From Mycetocola tolaasinivorans (GTDB taxonomy: Bacteria; Actinomycetota; Actinomycetes; Actinomycetales; Microbacteriaceae), in the NCBI RefSeq assembly GCF_003667565.1, contig NZ_RCUX01000012.1, positions 49,978-113,977 on the forward strand: DNA of 64,000 nt. The letters are read 5' to 3'. The notes below the pieces were generated by a model. The model searched no databases. It worked only from the letters and a program-made list of their open reading frames with translations, and was not told where the DNA came from. This document shows positions 30,403 through 39,593 of this stretch, piece by piece (position 1 is the first letter of the stretch; the number at the start of each line of letters is the position of its first letter). Made by a program: the position numbers and the translations under genes.

Positions 30403-30807
30403 ATGCGCGTCTCCGGCGTAAACACCCCCGTGCTCGCGGGGCACGCTCGCTCAGACTCCGGCAGTGTTACCGCCGAGCTCGCGCTTGCCCTGCCCGTCGT
30501 ACTGATCGTCCTTGCCCTGTGCGTTGCGACGCTCTCCATCGGGTCCGCCCAGGGGCAGCTGTGGGATGTTGCCGGGCAGTCGGCCCGGGCCTTTGCCCGG
30601 GGCGACTCCGCCTCACAGGTTGCCCAGCGGGCGAATCAGCTCGTTCCGGGCTCGACAGTGACCCGAGAGGTTGTCGGGCCGGATCTCGTGTGCGCGAGGG
30701 TGCGGCTAGCTCTCTCTTCCGTGCTGAGCCGGTTCCTATCCGAACCCCTCAACGTCCGGTCCTGCACCCTCAGTGAGTCCGTAACGACCCGCACGGCCCC
30801 CGCATGA
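30403..30807 (+). CDS. TadE-like pseudopilin
   Basis: The 134-residue protein contains GSVTAELALALPVVLIVLALCVATL, the TadE-type hydrophobic helix with a conserved Glu after a Gly/Ser/Val segment. Six bases separate it from the pilin gene. It matches the Rv3655c-like position in the locus. The last four bases overlap the next gene (ATGA). Confidence 0.82.
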   Translation: MRVSGVNTPVLAGHARSDSGSVTAELALALPVVLIVLALCVATLSIGSAQGQLWDVAGQSARAFARGDSASQVAQRANQLVPGSTVTREVVGPDLVCARVRLALSSVLSRFLSEPLNVRSCTLSESVTTRTAPA

Positions 30808-31391
30808 ATCCGGCCACGCATGCCCGCGTGCGAGATACCCGAGTGCGAGATGCCCGAGTGCGACATGCCCGAGTGCGAGATGCCCGAGCGCGAGATGCCG
30901 GTGGGCGAGAGGCTCGTGAGCGGAACGATCAGGGGGCCGGCAGCGTGCTGAGCGTTGCGGTTCTGATCGCCATTATCACGGTGATCGGTGCCCTGCTCCC
31001 CCTGAGCCTCGCGCTCACCACGCGTGCAGAGGTGCGGGCCGCCGCAGACTCAAGCGCGCTATCCGCCGTTCGGGTGCTCTCCGGAATGGTCGGGGGAGAG
31101 CCCTGCCGCGCCGCCAACAGGGTTGCCGGGGCCAACAGTGTAAGCCTCATCCGATGCCAGCAAATCGGAAGCGAGATTTCCGTCGACGTATCTCGGGAAA
31201 TCCTGGGGGTTCGCATCACTGCCCGTGCCCGTGCTGGTTTTGACGCCCGCGCGGGTTTTGACGCTCGTGCTGGTTTCGAAGCCCGTGCCAAACCCGAAAC
31301 CCACGCAGGATCCGCCTCGCCCAAGCGGTCGCACACGATCAACCCGGGTTTAGACGAGGAGAGGGGTGGGGAGCGGGCCGCACGGGCCTAA
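30804..31391 (+). CDS. TadE/TadG-like (Rv3654c-type) helicase-neighbour protein with in-frame repeats
   Basis: The 195-residue protein has a central membrane helix (GSVLSVAVLIAIITVIGALLPL, about residues 48-70) followed by ALTTRAEVRAAADSSALSAV, as in the Rv3654c-like TadE partner. Both ends are unusual: residues about 9-33 are five copies of a VRDAR-type pentapeptide encoded by a 15-bp DNA repeat, and residues 144-161 are three copies of AGFDAR encoded by an 18-bp repeat. A four-base overlap with the preceding gene indicates translational coupling. The core is likely functional; the repeats are probably variable. Confidence 0.75.
   Translation: MNPATHARVRDTRVRDARVRHARVRDARARDAGGREARERNDQGAGSVLSVAVLIAIITVIGALLPLSLALTTRAEVRAAADSSALSAVRVLSGMVGGEPCRAANRVAGANSVSLIRCQQIGSEISVDVSREILGVRITARARAGFDARAGFDARAGFEARAKPETHAGSASPKRSHTINPGLDEERGGERAARA
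30828..30902 (+). repeat. Five-copy 15-bp in-frame tandem repeat
   Basis: GTGCGAGATGCCCGA repeated at 30828, 30843, 30858, 30873 and 30888 with single-base variants. Confidence 0.9.
31233..31286 (+). repeat. Three-copy 18-bp in-frame tandem repeat
   Basis: Units of the form GCTGGTTTTGACGCCCGC at 31233, 31251 and 31269, encoding AGFDAR, AGFDAR and AGFEAR. Confidence 0.88.
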
Positions 31392-31638
31392 GCTCCGAGG
31401 AGTCCGCCATGGCCGCGTTTCATCGGCGGGGAGCGGGTAGACGGGTGCCATGATCACATCCTGAGAGCCCGAGGAATGCCGGATCGCCCGGCAACGTTAC
31501 CCGTCGAAAGAACCACCGAAATTCGCTCCTGAATAACACTCCTGTATAAATAGGAGGATCATAGGGGTGTTCCACTAAGTGCCAATACGGCCCACACACG
31601 AACAGGGTGTGTATGGTGTGCCTGACGAAAGGAGCCGG

Positions 31639-34527
31639 GTGTCCAACACAAAAAAGCTGGTCATCGTAGAGTCGCCAACCAAGATGAAGTCGATTGCCGG
31701 GTATCTCGGCGACGGCTATGAGGTGCTCAGCTCGGTCGGCCACATTCGAGACCTTGCCGAACCCAAAAACCTTCCCGCCGAGCTCAAAAAGGGCGGCATG
31801 GGGAAGTTCGCGGTCGACGTAGACAATGGCTTCGAGCCCTACTACGTCGTGTCCGACTCCAAGAAAAAGACCGTCGCCGACCTCAAGCGCGCCCTCAAGG
31901 ATGCCGACGAGCTCCTGCTCGCCACTGATGAGGATCGCGAGGGCGAGGCCATCGCATGGCACCTGCTGCAGGTGCTGAAGCCCAAGGTGCCGGTGCGCCG
32001 CATGGTGTTCCATGAAATCACCAAGGACGCCATCCTCGCCGCGAAAGACAACACCCGCGAACTCGACGTTGCACTCGTCGACGCGCAGGAAACCCGCCGC
32101 ATCCTCGACCGCATCTACGGCTACGAGGTTTCCCCCGTGCTGTGGCGCAAGGTTGGCCCCAGCCTCTCGGCAGGCCGCGTGCAGTCCGCCGCCACCCGCC
32201 TGATCGTCGAGCGCGAAAAGGAACGCCGCGCGTTCATCTCCGCCGAATACTGGGACATCGCGGTGCAGGTGGCCGCCGAGGAAGACCCCACTCGGTTCGA
32301 GGCACGTCTCGTACGACTTGACGGCGAACGCATCGCCAGCGGTCGCGACTTCTCCGACCGCGGAGTTCTGACCAGCAGCGCGCGCCAGCTCGACGCCGCC
32401 AGCGCCGCAAAGCTCGCCGAGGCACTCTCCGAGCCCGACACCCGCACCACGGTCTCAAAGCTTGAAACCAAGCCGTATTCGCGCCGCCCGGCCGCACCGT
32501 TCACCACGTCGACGCTGCAGCAGGAGGCCGCGCGCAAGCTGCGTTTCTCTGCCCGCCAGACCATGAGCGTCGCGCAGTCGCTGTACGAAAACGGGTACAT
32601 CACCTATATGCGTACCGACTCGCCCTCGCTCAGCTCGCAGGCGATCAACGCGGCCCGAGACCAGGCCACCACCCTCTACGGTGCCGACAGCATTCCGGAC
32701 AAGCCCCGCCTCTACAGCGGAAAGTCGAAGAACGCTCAGGAAGCCCACGAGGCAATCCGCCCCTCCGGAGACCACTTCCGCACGCCCGCATCGCTCAAGA
32801 GCTCACTCAGCGGTAACGACTTCCGCCTGTACGAGCTGATCTGGAAGCGCACCGTCGCCTCGCAGATGGCCGATGCCAAGGGCCAGACCGCGACGGTCAC
32901 GCTGTCCGCCCTCGCGGCCGGTCAGGAAGCCGAATTCACCGCCAGCGGAACCGTCATCACCTTCCGCGGATTCCTCCAGGCCTACGAGGAGGGCCAGGAC
33001 GAACAGCGCGGAGGCGACGCCGCCGCAAAGGAAGCAAAACTCCCGCAGCTCGCCGAGGGCCAGCGCGTCAACCTGGAAGACGTTGAAGCCAAGGGCCACG
33101 AAACCACGCCGCCCCCGCGCTTCACCGAGGCCAGCCTGGTCAAGACCCTCGAAGAGCTGGGTATCGGGCGTCCGTCCACCTACGCACAGACCATCGCCAC
33201 GATCATGGATCGCGGATACGTCAGCCAGCGTGGCCAGGCCCTGATCCCCACCTGGATCGCGTTCTCGGTGATCCGTCTGCTCGAAGAACACTTCGGCAGC
33301 CTCGTCGAGTACGACTTCACCGCGTCCATGGAGAGCGACCTCGACCGCATCGCGGCCGGCGAACAGGACCGCACCGACTGGCTCAAGTCGTTCTACTTCG
33401 GCGGCGGCGACACCGAGGGGCTGCGTCAGGTCATCGACAACCTCGGTGAAATCGACGCGCGAGAAATCAACTCGATTCACCTCGACGACACCACCACCCT
33501 GCGTATCGGCCGCTACGGCCCCTACCTCGAAATCGTTGACCCCGAGGCCGCCCCCGATGCGACCCCGCGCCGGGTCAACATCCCCGAAGACCTCGCCCCC
33601 GACGAGCTCACCCTCGAAAAGGCTCACGAGCTCATCGAGGCCCCGGTACTCACCGACCGAATCGTGGGAATCAACCCGGAAAACGGCAAGGAAATCGTCG
33701 CAAAGGACGGCCGATTCGGGCCGTACGTGAGCGAGGTAGACCCCGAACCCGAGGCCGAGGTGAACCCCGCCACCGGCGAGGTGATCGAACCGCCCAAGAA
33801 GACCACGAAAAAGGCGGCGGCCGCACCGAAGCCGCGCACCGCATCGCTGTTCAAGAGCATGTCTCTCGACACGATCGATCTCGCAACCGCCCTGCAGCTG
33901 CTCGACCTGCCCCGCATCGTGGGCACCGATCCCGAATCTGGCGAGGAAATCCTTGCGCAGAACGGTCGCTTCGGTCCGTACATGAAAAAGGGTGCCGAAA
34001 CCCGCTCGCTCACCTCCGAAGACCAGATCTTCGACATCGACCTCGCCGGTGCACTCGAGATTTACGCCCAGCCGAAGTACGGTGCTCGCCGAGCCTCCAG
34101 CGCACTCAAGGAGTTTGCGGAAGACCCCACGAGCGGAAAGCCCATCAAGGTGAAGGACGGCCGATTCGGCCCCTACGTCACCGACGGCACCACTAACGCG
34201 ACCATTCCAAAGGCCGAATCGGTGGAGGAGATCACCTTCGAACGCGCGGTAGAACTCCTGGAAATCAAGCGCGCCAAGGGCCCCGCGACCAAGAAAACCC
34301 CGGCTAAAAAGGCACCCGCCAAGAAGGCCCCGGCGAAAAAGGCCCCGGCGAAAACCACCGCCGCCAAGACCGCCGCAGCGAAGAAGACCACGTCCGCCAA
34401 GACAACCGCGGCCAAAACGACCGCTGCCAAGAAGGCTCCGGCGAAAACCACCGCCGCAAAAACCACGGCAGCTAAGTCTGCAGCGGCCAAGACCGCCGCA
34501 GCCAAGGCTGCGGACACGGAGGCGTAG
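31639..34527 (+). CDS. topA: DNA topoisomerase I
   Basis: The 962-residue enzyme relaxes negative supercoils. The Toprim domain starts at once (KLVIVESPTKMKSI, then ATDEDREGEAIAWHL), the catalytic tyrosine is in GYITYMRTDSPSLS, and GIGRPSTYAQTI follows. The C-terminus has several repeats of the type DGRFGPYV rather than zinc fingers, and a Lys/Ala/Pro-rich tail of about 75 residues that is typical of actinobacterial TopA and helps DNA binding. GTG 31639 is chosen because AAAGGAG precedes it by 4-5 bases; the frame to 31579 is longer but has no ribosome binding site. Confidence 0.97.
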   Translation: MSNTKKLVIVESPTKMKSIAGYLGDGYEVLSSVGHIRDLAEPKNLPAELKKGGMGKFAVDVDNGFEPYYVVSDSKKKTVADLKRALKDADELLLATDEDREGEAIAWHLLQVLKPKVPVRRMVFHEITKDAILAAKDNTRELDVALVDAQETRRILDRIYGYEVSPVLWRKVGPSLSAGRVQSAATRLIVEREKERRAFISAEYWDIAVQVAAEEDPTRFEARLVRLDGERIASGRDFSDRGVLTSSARQLDAASAAKLAEALSEPDTRTTVSKLETKPYSRRPAAPFTTSTLQQEAARKLRFSARQTMSVAQSLYENGYITYMRTDSPSLSSQAINAARDQATTLYGADSIPDKPRLYSGKSKNAQEAHEAIRPSGDHFRTPASLKSSLSGNDFRLYELIWKRTVASQMADAKGQTATVTLSALAAGQEAEFTASGTVITFRGFLQAYEEGQDEQRGGDAAAKEAKLPQLAEGQRVNLEDVEAKGHETTPPPRFTEASLVKTLEELGIGRPSTYAQTIATIMDRGYVSQRGQALIPTWIAFSVIRLLEEHFGSLVEYDFTASMESDLDRIAAGEQDRTDWLKSFYFGGGDTEGLRQVIDNLGEIDAREINSIHLDDTTTLRIGRYGPYLEIVDPEAAPDATPRRVNIPEDLAPDELTLEKAHELIEAPVLTDRIVGINPENGKEIVAKDGRFGPYVSEVDPEPEAEVNPATGEVIEPPKKTTKKAAAAPKPRTASLFKSMSLDTIDLATALQLLDLPRIVGTDPESGEEILAQNGRFGPYMKKGAETRSLTSEDQIFDIDLAGALEIYAQPKYGARRASSALKEFAEDPTSGKPIKVKDGRFGPYVTDGTTNATIPKAESVEEITFERAVELLEIKRAKGPATKKTPAKKAPAKKAPAKKAPAKTTAAKTAAAKKTTSAKTTAAKTTAAKKAPAKTTAAKTTAAKSAAAKTAAAKAADTEA

Positions 34528-35166
34528 GTGGTGAACAGGGGCCTGTTCATCACCTTCGAGGGCGGTGACGGCAGCGGTAAAACCACCCAGGCCGAGATTC
34601 TCGACACCTGGCTGCGTGAGCGCGGGGAAACCACCCTGCGCTCACGCGAGCCCGGCGGCACCGAGGTGGGGGAACAGCTGCGCGAGATCGTGCTGCACCA
34701 CCGCGGAGAGATTTCCCCGCGCGCCGAAGCGCTGCTGTATGCGGCCGACCGCGCGCAGCACATTGACACCAGGATTCGCCCCGCGCTCGAGCGCGGCGAA
34801 ATCGTGCTGCAGGATCGCTACATCGATTCCTCCCTCGCCTACCAGGGTGCCGGCCGGGCCCTCGGCATCGACGAGGTGCGCTCACTCTCCGTCTGGGCAA
34901 GCTCGGGGCTCTGGCCCGACCTCACGATCCTCCTCGACCTCGACCCCGATCGGGCTCGTGAACGCCTCGACCAGGCACGCACGCGTTTCGATCGCCTCGA
35001 AGCCGAAAAGAACGCATTCCACGCCCGCGTCCGCACGGTCTTTCTCGAACTTGCCGAGGCCGAACCGGCGCGTTTCCTCGTCCTCGACGCCACACTGAGC
35101 ATCGACGAGCTCGCGGCGCAGATCCAGGCACGGGTCACCGAAGCCCTGGTCGGAAAGCACGAATAA
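34528..35166 (+). CDS. tmk: Thymidylate kinase
   Basis: The 212-residue enzyme phosphorylates dTMP to dTDP. The P-loop EGGDGSGKTT is near residue 10, RSREPGGTEVGEQLR follows near 34, and the lid region includes DRYIDSSLAYQGAGR. Starts GTG 34528 and GTG 34531 are both possible behind GGAGGC at the end of topA. topA, tmk and holB normally stand together in this group; here a secreted protein gene separates tmk from holB. Confidence 0.95.
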   Translation: MVNRGLFITFEGGDGSGKTTQAEILDTWLRERGETTLRSREPGGTEVGEQLREIVLHHRGEISPRAEALLYAADRAQHIDTRIRPALERGEIVLQDRYIDSSLAYQGAGRALGIDEVRSLSVWASSGLWPDLTILLDLDPDRARERLDQARTRFDRLEAEKNAFHARVRTVFLELAEAEPARFLVLDATLSIDELAAQIQARVTEALVGKHE

Positions 35167-35208
35167 CCGCGCCCCCGGTCGTCTGACCTCGCAGAAAGAC
35201 TCCCGAAA

Positions 35209-35228
35209 TACCCCCGAACTCGGGGGTA
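35209..35228. repeat. 20-bp palindrome after tmk
   Basis: TACCCCCGA-AC-TCGGGGGTA. It could be a terminator stem without a T tract or an operator for the following gene. Confidence 0.5.
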
Positions 35229-35342
35229 AAAGTGGTGCTTGAGGGGCAGCACTCGTCGCTATTCTGAGAAACGGCTGACAATCGTCACCGATATCATTGT
35301 GGTGACACGCCTCGCGTAGCTCCACTGTTTCAAGGAGTAAAC

Positions 35343-36530
35343 GTGCGCGAATTGCAGCGCCCCCGTCTCTCACGTGGGAGCATTCTCGCTCTCGGCGTGA
35401 CCGCGACCCTGCTCGGATCACTGTTTGTCAGCACCCCCGGAGCGGCCTACGCTGCCCCCGCCGGTGCGGTTTCGGTATCCAGCGCCAAGAAACTCGCAAC
35501 ACTGAGCGGTTCAAACCCGACCATCTCGGGATCCCTCGCCTCGGGCTCGACCCTCACCGCTAATACCGGCACTTGGGCGGCGAAGCCCACCTTCACCTAT
35601 CAGTGGAAGCGTGCCGGCAAGAACATCGCCGGTGCCACCAAGAGGACCTACGTCAGCACCACCGCCGATCGCGGCAAGGCGCTCACCGTCACCGTCACCG
35701 CCTCAAAGCCCGGCTACACGAAGGCGGTGCGCACGAGTGCGGCCCGCACCGTGAACAACGTACTCACGAAGACACCCAACCCGACCATCTCCGGCAGCGC
35801 GAAGATCGGACAGACCCTCACCGCCAACCCTGGAACCTGGGCACCCAGCGGCGTGAGCCTCAAGTACCAGTGGAAGCGTGGCGGCACCGCGATCTCCGGA
35901 GCCACCGGAAAGACCTATCGGGTGACCTCCGCAGACGGCGGAAAGACCCTCACCGTCACCGTGACCGGATCTCGCGCTGGCTACACCTCCGTGAGCCGCA
36001 CCTCCTCGGCCACCGCGAAGGTGCCGAGCGCACAGACCGGAATCGGCGCTGACGCAACCTACCGCGTGGGCGCGGACATCAAGGCCGGCACCTACATCAC
36101 CACCGGCAATCCAGAATTCTGTTACTGGGCACGACTGAGCGGATACTCTGGCAAGGTCAGCGACATCATCGCTAACCACATTTCCACAGGGCAGTCCATC
36201 GTGACGATTTCTGCCACCGACACCGCCTTCAAATCGCAGTCCTGTGGATCCTGGATTCGAATCTCCGACAGCAAGCTGACCACCCTGAGCACCATCCAAA
36301 AGAATGGGACCTACGTGGTGGGAACGCAGGTGAAGCCCGGGCTTTACCAGTCGAGCAGTGATCCTTCTAAGGGGTGCTACTGGGCGCGTCTCAGCGGTTT
36401 TGGAGGTTCCATTTATGAAATCATCGACAATGACTTCTCCTACACAAACCGTGCTTTCGTCCGTGTCGAAGCAGGGGATAAGGGATTTGTGACGTCCGGC
36501 TGCGGCTCCTGGAAGCGCGTCGGTAACTAA
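35343..36530 (+). CDS. Secreted protein with duplicated Ig-like and C-terminal repeats
   Basis: The 395-residue protein starts at GTG 35343 behind AAGGAG. It has a Sec signal peptide (residues 1-37, cleavage after AAYA). Two Ig-like cell-surface repeats follow at about 55-140 and 145-225, each with the pattern TLTANxGTW...YQWKR...ISGAT...TLTVTVT. Two copies of a C-terminal module (about 235-310 and 320-395) share GTYxVGxxIKxGxY, CYWARLSGFxG and CGSW, each with a Cys pair likely to form a disulfide. No anchor motif is seen. It looks like a free secreted or wall-associated adhesin-like protein. Confidence 0.75.
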   Translation: MRELQRPRLSRGSILALGVTATLLGSLFVSTPGAAYAAPAGAVSVSSAKKLATLSGSNPTISGSLASGSTLTANTGTWAAKPTFTYQWKRAGKNIAGATKRTYVSTTADRGKALTVTVTASKPGYTKAVRTSAARTVNNVLTKTPNPTISGSAKIGQTLTANPGTWAPSGVSLKYQWKRGGTAISGATGKTYRVTSADGGKTLTVTVTGSRAGYTSVSRTSSATAKVPSAQTGIGADATYRVGADIKAGTYITTGNPEFCYWARLSGYSGKVSDIIANHISTGQSIVTISATDTAFKSQSCGSWIRISDSKLTTLSTIQKNGTYVVGTQVKPGLYQSSSDPSKGCYWARLSGFGGSIYEIIDNDFSYTNRAFVRVEAGDKGFVTSGCGSWKRVGN

Positions 36531-36548
36531 CCTTCGAAACCCTGGAAT

Positions 36549-36591
36549 CGGGCGGTCCCTCCTTCGAGCGGGATCGCCCGATTTCTTGTTT
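36549..36591 (+). terminator. Rho-independent terminator of the secreted protein gene
   Basis: CGGGCGGTCCC pairs with GGGATCGCCCG and is followed by ATTTCTTGTTT. Confidence 0.85.
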
Positions 36592-36694
36592 CCCGAACCC
36601 CTGAATAGGAAACAGCGCCCACCCGAATCGCCGTGAACGCGCCGCCGGGCCACCGCACCGCCGCCCAGACGGCGCGCACCTCGGCGGTGCCCGG

Positions 36695-36700
36695 TAGGCT
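36695..36700 (+). promoter_or_regulatory. -10 element TAGGCT of holB, leaderless arrangement
   Basis: TAGGCT, six bases (GGAGGC), then ATG at 36707. Confidence 0.6.
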
Positions 36701-36706
36701 GGAGGC

Positions 36707-37846
36707 ATGTCGGTCTGGGATGAAATTGTGGGGCAACCCGAAGCGGTCGCCACCCTGCGCGCCGCCGCGAGCGGAACCGCCTCCGGGACGGACACCATGA
36801 CGCACGCCTGGCTGATCACCGGGCCTCCCGGGTCCGGCCGATCCAACCTGGCCTATGCGTTCGCCACCGCGCTGCTCAGCTCCTCGGTAGACGGCGACCC
36901 CGACACCACCGCACAGGTCACCGCCCGAAGCCATCCCGATCTCACCGCGCTGTCCACCTCCGCGATGACGATCAAGATCGAGGACGTCCGCGAGACCGTC
37001 CGCCGCTCCTACTACGCTCCCTCGGTATCTCGGTACCGGGTCGTGATCGTCGAGGACGCCGACCGCATGATCGAACGCACCTCAAACACCCTGCTCAAGG
37101 CACTCGAGGAGCCGCCCGCCGAGACCGTCTGGATTCTCTGCGCACCGAGCGAGGCCGATCTCCTGCCCACCATCCGCTCGCGCGTGCGCTCGGTGCGTCT
37201 GCGCACCCCCTCGGTTGACGACATTGCCGACCTTCTGCATCGCCGAGACGGCATCGACCGTGACCTGGCCGAACAGAGCGCCAGACAGGCCCAGAGTCAC
37301 ATCGGCATGGCACGCCGCCTCGCAACCGATGCCGATGCGCGCACCCGGCGCGAGGAAACACTGCGCTCGGTCCTCGATATTCGCGACGTCTCCGATGCCA
37401 TCGTGATGGCCGCAAAACTCGTCGAGATCGCGGGCGAGGACGCCAAGGCATATACCGGGGAACGAGACGAACAGGAGCGCGAACGCGTGCTCCGCTCGCT
37501 CGGTGTCGAACCCGGCGGCACCATTCCGCCGGCGCTGCGAGCCCCGCTGCGCGATCTCGAAAACGACCAGAAGCGGCGCGCGAAGCGCGGGCTGGTTGAC
37601 GGCGTCGACCGCATCCTCACCGACCTTCTGTCCCTCTACCGCGATCTCCTGATGTATCAGATGGGCCGCACCGAGGGGTTGATCAACCGAGAACTGCTCG
37701 CCGAGATTCGTTCCGCGGCGAGCACCGCCGCCCCCGAAACCACGATGCAGACGATGGATGCCATCCAGGAGGCGCGCGAGCGAATCGGCGCAAACATTAC
37801 GCCCACCCTCGCCCTCGAGGCCATGCTCGTCACCGCGATTCGCTAG
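36707..37846 (+). CDS. holB: DNA polymerase III subunit delta'
   Basis: The 379-residue clamp-loader subunit has the RFC-like start SVWDEIVGQPEAV and a Walker A-like loop GPPGSGRSN in which the catalytic Lys is Arg, as expected for the non-hydrolysing delta' subunit. Further matches are VIVEDADRMIERTSNTLLKALEEPP and the SRV box in PTIRSRVRSVRL. It works with DnaX (encoded at 2859) to open the sliding clamp. Its own leaderless promoter follows the terminator of the inserted secreted-protein gene. Confidence 0.93.
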   Translation: MSVWDEIVGQPEAVATLRAAASGTASGTDTMTHAWLITGPPGSGRSNLAYAFATALLSSSVDGDPDTTAQVTARSHPDLTALSTSAMTIKIEDVRETVRRSYYAPSVSRYRVVIVEDADRMIERTSNTLLKALEEPPAETVWILCAPSEADLLPTIRSRVRSVRLRTPSVDDIADLLHRRDGIDRDLAEQSARQAQSHIGMARRLATDADARTRREETLRSVLDIRDVSDAIVMAAKLVEIAGEDAKAYTGERDEQERERVLRSLGVEPGGTIPPALRAPLRDLENDQKRRAKRGLVDGVDRILTDLLSLYRDLLMYQMGRTEGLINRELLAEIRSAASTAAPETTMQTMDAIQEARERIGANITPTLALEAMLVTAIR

Positions 37847-37893
37847 CCAGCATCAACATCCGACAACCCCGCCCGGCCACCCCGAGGAGTCTC

Positions 37894-39462
37894 GTGAATC
37901 AGCCCAACCGTTCCCGTCGGCGCATCACCGCCGCCCTCGCCGTGATGGTGGCGGCCACCCTGACCCTCAGCGGCTGCGTAACCGCGTTCTTCCCCGACTC
38001 CCTCGGCGGCGGCAACGCATCCCTTCCGAGCCCGCTTCCCGACACCGACGTCGCCGAAAACCTGCGCCCGTACTACGGCCAGACGGTGGACTGGAAGAAC
38101 TGCGGAACGCGGCTCACCTGCGCCGAAATCACCACCCCGATGAACTGGGAAGAGCCCGCCGCCGGCACCCTCACCCTCAAGCTCGTCCGCTCCGCGGCCA
38201 CCGGATCGAACCGCATCGGCTCCCTCCTCGTCAACCCCGGCGGGCCCGGTGCCTCCGGCATGGAACTCGTGAAGGACTCCCTCGACTTCGCCGTCGACTC
38301 CTCGCTGCGCTCCCGCTACGACATCATCGGATTCGATCCGCGCGGCGTGGGGGAGTCTTCGCCGGTGGAGTGCCTGAGTGACCGCGATACCGATACGTTC
38401 CTGTTCGACACCAGCCAGCCACGCCCCGGGCAGGCCGGTTGGCTCGAAGCCGCCCGCGCCCAGGCGAAGAACTATGGCGAGGCCTGCCTGAAGAACACCG
38501 GCCCCAGCCTCGAGTTCATCAACACCGTGAGCGCCGCCCGCGATATGGACCTGATTCGTTCGCTGGTCGGCGACCCCAAGCTCAACTATCTGGGTTACTC
38601 CTACGGCACATTCCTCGGTGCCACCTACGCAGATCTCTACCCCGCCAACGCTGGCCGCCTTGTCCTTGACGGTGCGATCGATCCGTCGGTCAGCAGTGAT
38701 GAGGTTTCGGCCACCCAGGCCGCCGGGTTTGAGAGCGCGCTGCGCGCCTACCTGACCGACTGCCTCACCGGATCGGGCTGCCCGTTCCGCGGCGACAGCG
38801 TCGATTCCGCAATGACCCGGATCTCCAACCTGCTCGAGGCGGTGGATCGTACCCCGCTGGTCGGCTCCGACGGACGCAAGGTGGGGTCCTCCACGCTGCT
38901 GACCGCCATTATTTTCCCGCTCTACTCGCCCAACAACTGGGGAGCACTCGGCGACATGCTGAGCTCGGTGATGGACGGCAACGCGGATGTCGCGCTGTCT
39001 TTCGCGGACATGTACTTTGACCGCAAGAAGGACGGCACCTACTCCAGCAACTCGAACAACGCGTTCAACGCCTATAACTGCCGCGACTACCCCTCAAATG
39101 ATGACCCCGCGGTCATGGAACGGGCGGCGCAGGAGATTCAAAAGCGCGCCCCGCTGTTTGGAAAGTACATGAGCTACGGCGACGTGCTCTGCGCAAACTG
39201 GCCGTTCCCGGACGGCGCGGAGCGCACGGAGATTCACGCACCCGGGTCGCCGGACATCCTGGTCATCGGCACCACCAACGACCCGGCGACGCCGTATGCC
39301 TGGTCCGTTTCGCTGGCGAAGCAGCTAGAGAAGGGCCACCTCGTCACCTATCACGGCGAGGGCCACACCGCCTATAACAAGGGCAGTGCCTGCATCAATA
39401 AGACGGTAGACGACTTCCTGCTGAACGGAACGGTGCCGGCGAAGGATCCCGACTGCCGATAA
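37894..39462 (+). CDS. Alpha/beta hydrolase lipoprotein, tripeptidyl aminopeptidase-like
   Basis: The 522-residue exported protein has a lipobox TLSGC with the lipidated Cys at residue 28. The hydrolase fold shows GGPGASGMEL (oxyanion region), the nucleophile elbow GYSYGTF, and a C-terminal TAP-like segment with DPATPY and the His in GEGHTAY. The family (SlpD/E, tripeptidyl aminopeptidase) cleaves peptides from N-termini outside the membrane. GTG 37894 has GAGGAG 5-10 nt upstream. A homologue in this position after holB occurs, to my knowledge, in related genomes. Confidence 0.88.
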   Translation: MNQPNRSRRRITAALAVMVAATLTLSGCVTAFFPDSLGGGNASLPSPLPDTDVAENLRPYYGQTVDWKNCGTRLTCAEITTPMNWEEPAAGTLTLKLVRSAATGSNRIGSLLVNPGGPGASGMELVKDSLDFAVDSSLRSRYDIIGFDPRGVGESSPVECLSDRDTDTFLFDTSQPRPGQAGWLEAARAQAKNYGEACLKNTGPSLEFINTVSAARDMDLIRSLVGDPKLNYLGYSYGTFLGATYADLYPANAGRLVLDGAIDPSVSSDEVSATQAAGFESALRAYLTDCLTGSGCPFRGDSVDSAMTRISNLLEAVDRTPLVGSDGRKVGSSTLLTAIIFPLYSPNNWGALGDMLSSVMDGNADVALSFADMYFDRKKDGTYSSNSNNAFNAYNCRDYPSNDDPAVMERAAQEIQKRAPLFGKYMSYGDVLCANWPFPDGAERTEIHAPGSPDILVIGTTNDPATPYAWSVSLAKQLEKGHLVTYHGEGHTAYNKGSACINKTVDDFLLNGTVPAKDPDCR

Positions 39463-39498
39463 GCACGGCACTCTCCGCCGCGCGGCACGTCTCACACG

Positions 39499-39548
39499 CG
39501 AGGGGAGCGGGCGGATCCACAGCGGTGGGTCTGCCCGCTCCCTCGTTT
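39499..39548. terminator. Terminator between convergent hydrolase and baeRF genes
   Basis: CGAGGGGAGCGGGC pairs with GCCCGCTCCCTCG (one bulged G), with a further inner GGATCCAC/GTGGGTCT pairing, and ends in TTT on the plus side. Confidence 0.75.
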
Positions 39549-39593
39549 GGTTGCGGCCGGCGAGAACAGTTGCGGCCGGTGGAAGTGCCGGCT

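Noticed and set aside
36601..36694. Possible RNA element before holB
   Set aside because: The region is GC-rich but shows no stable hairpin with a tail; it probably only holds the holB promoter.
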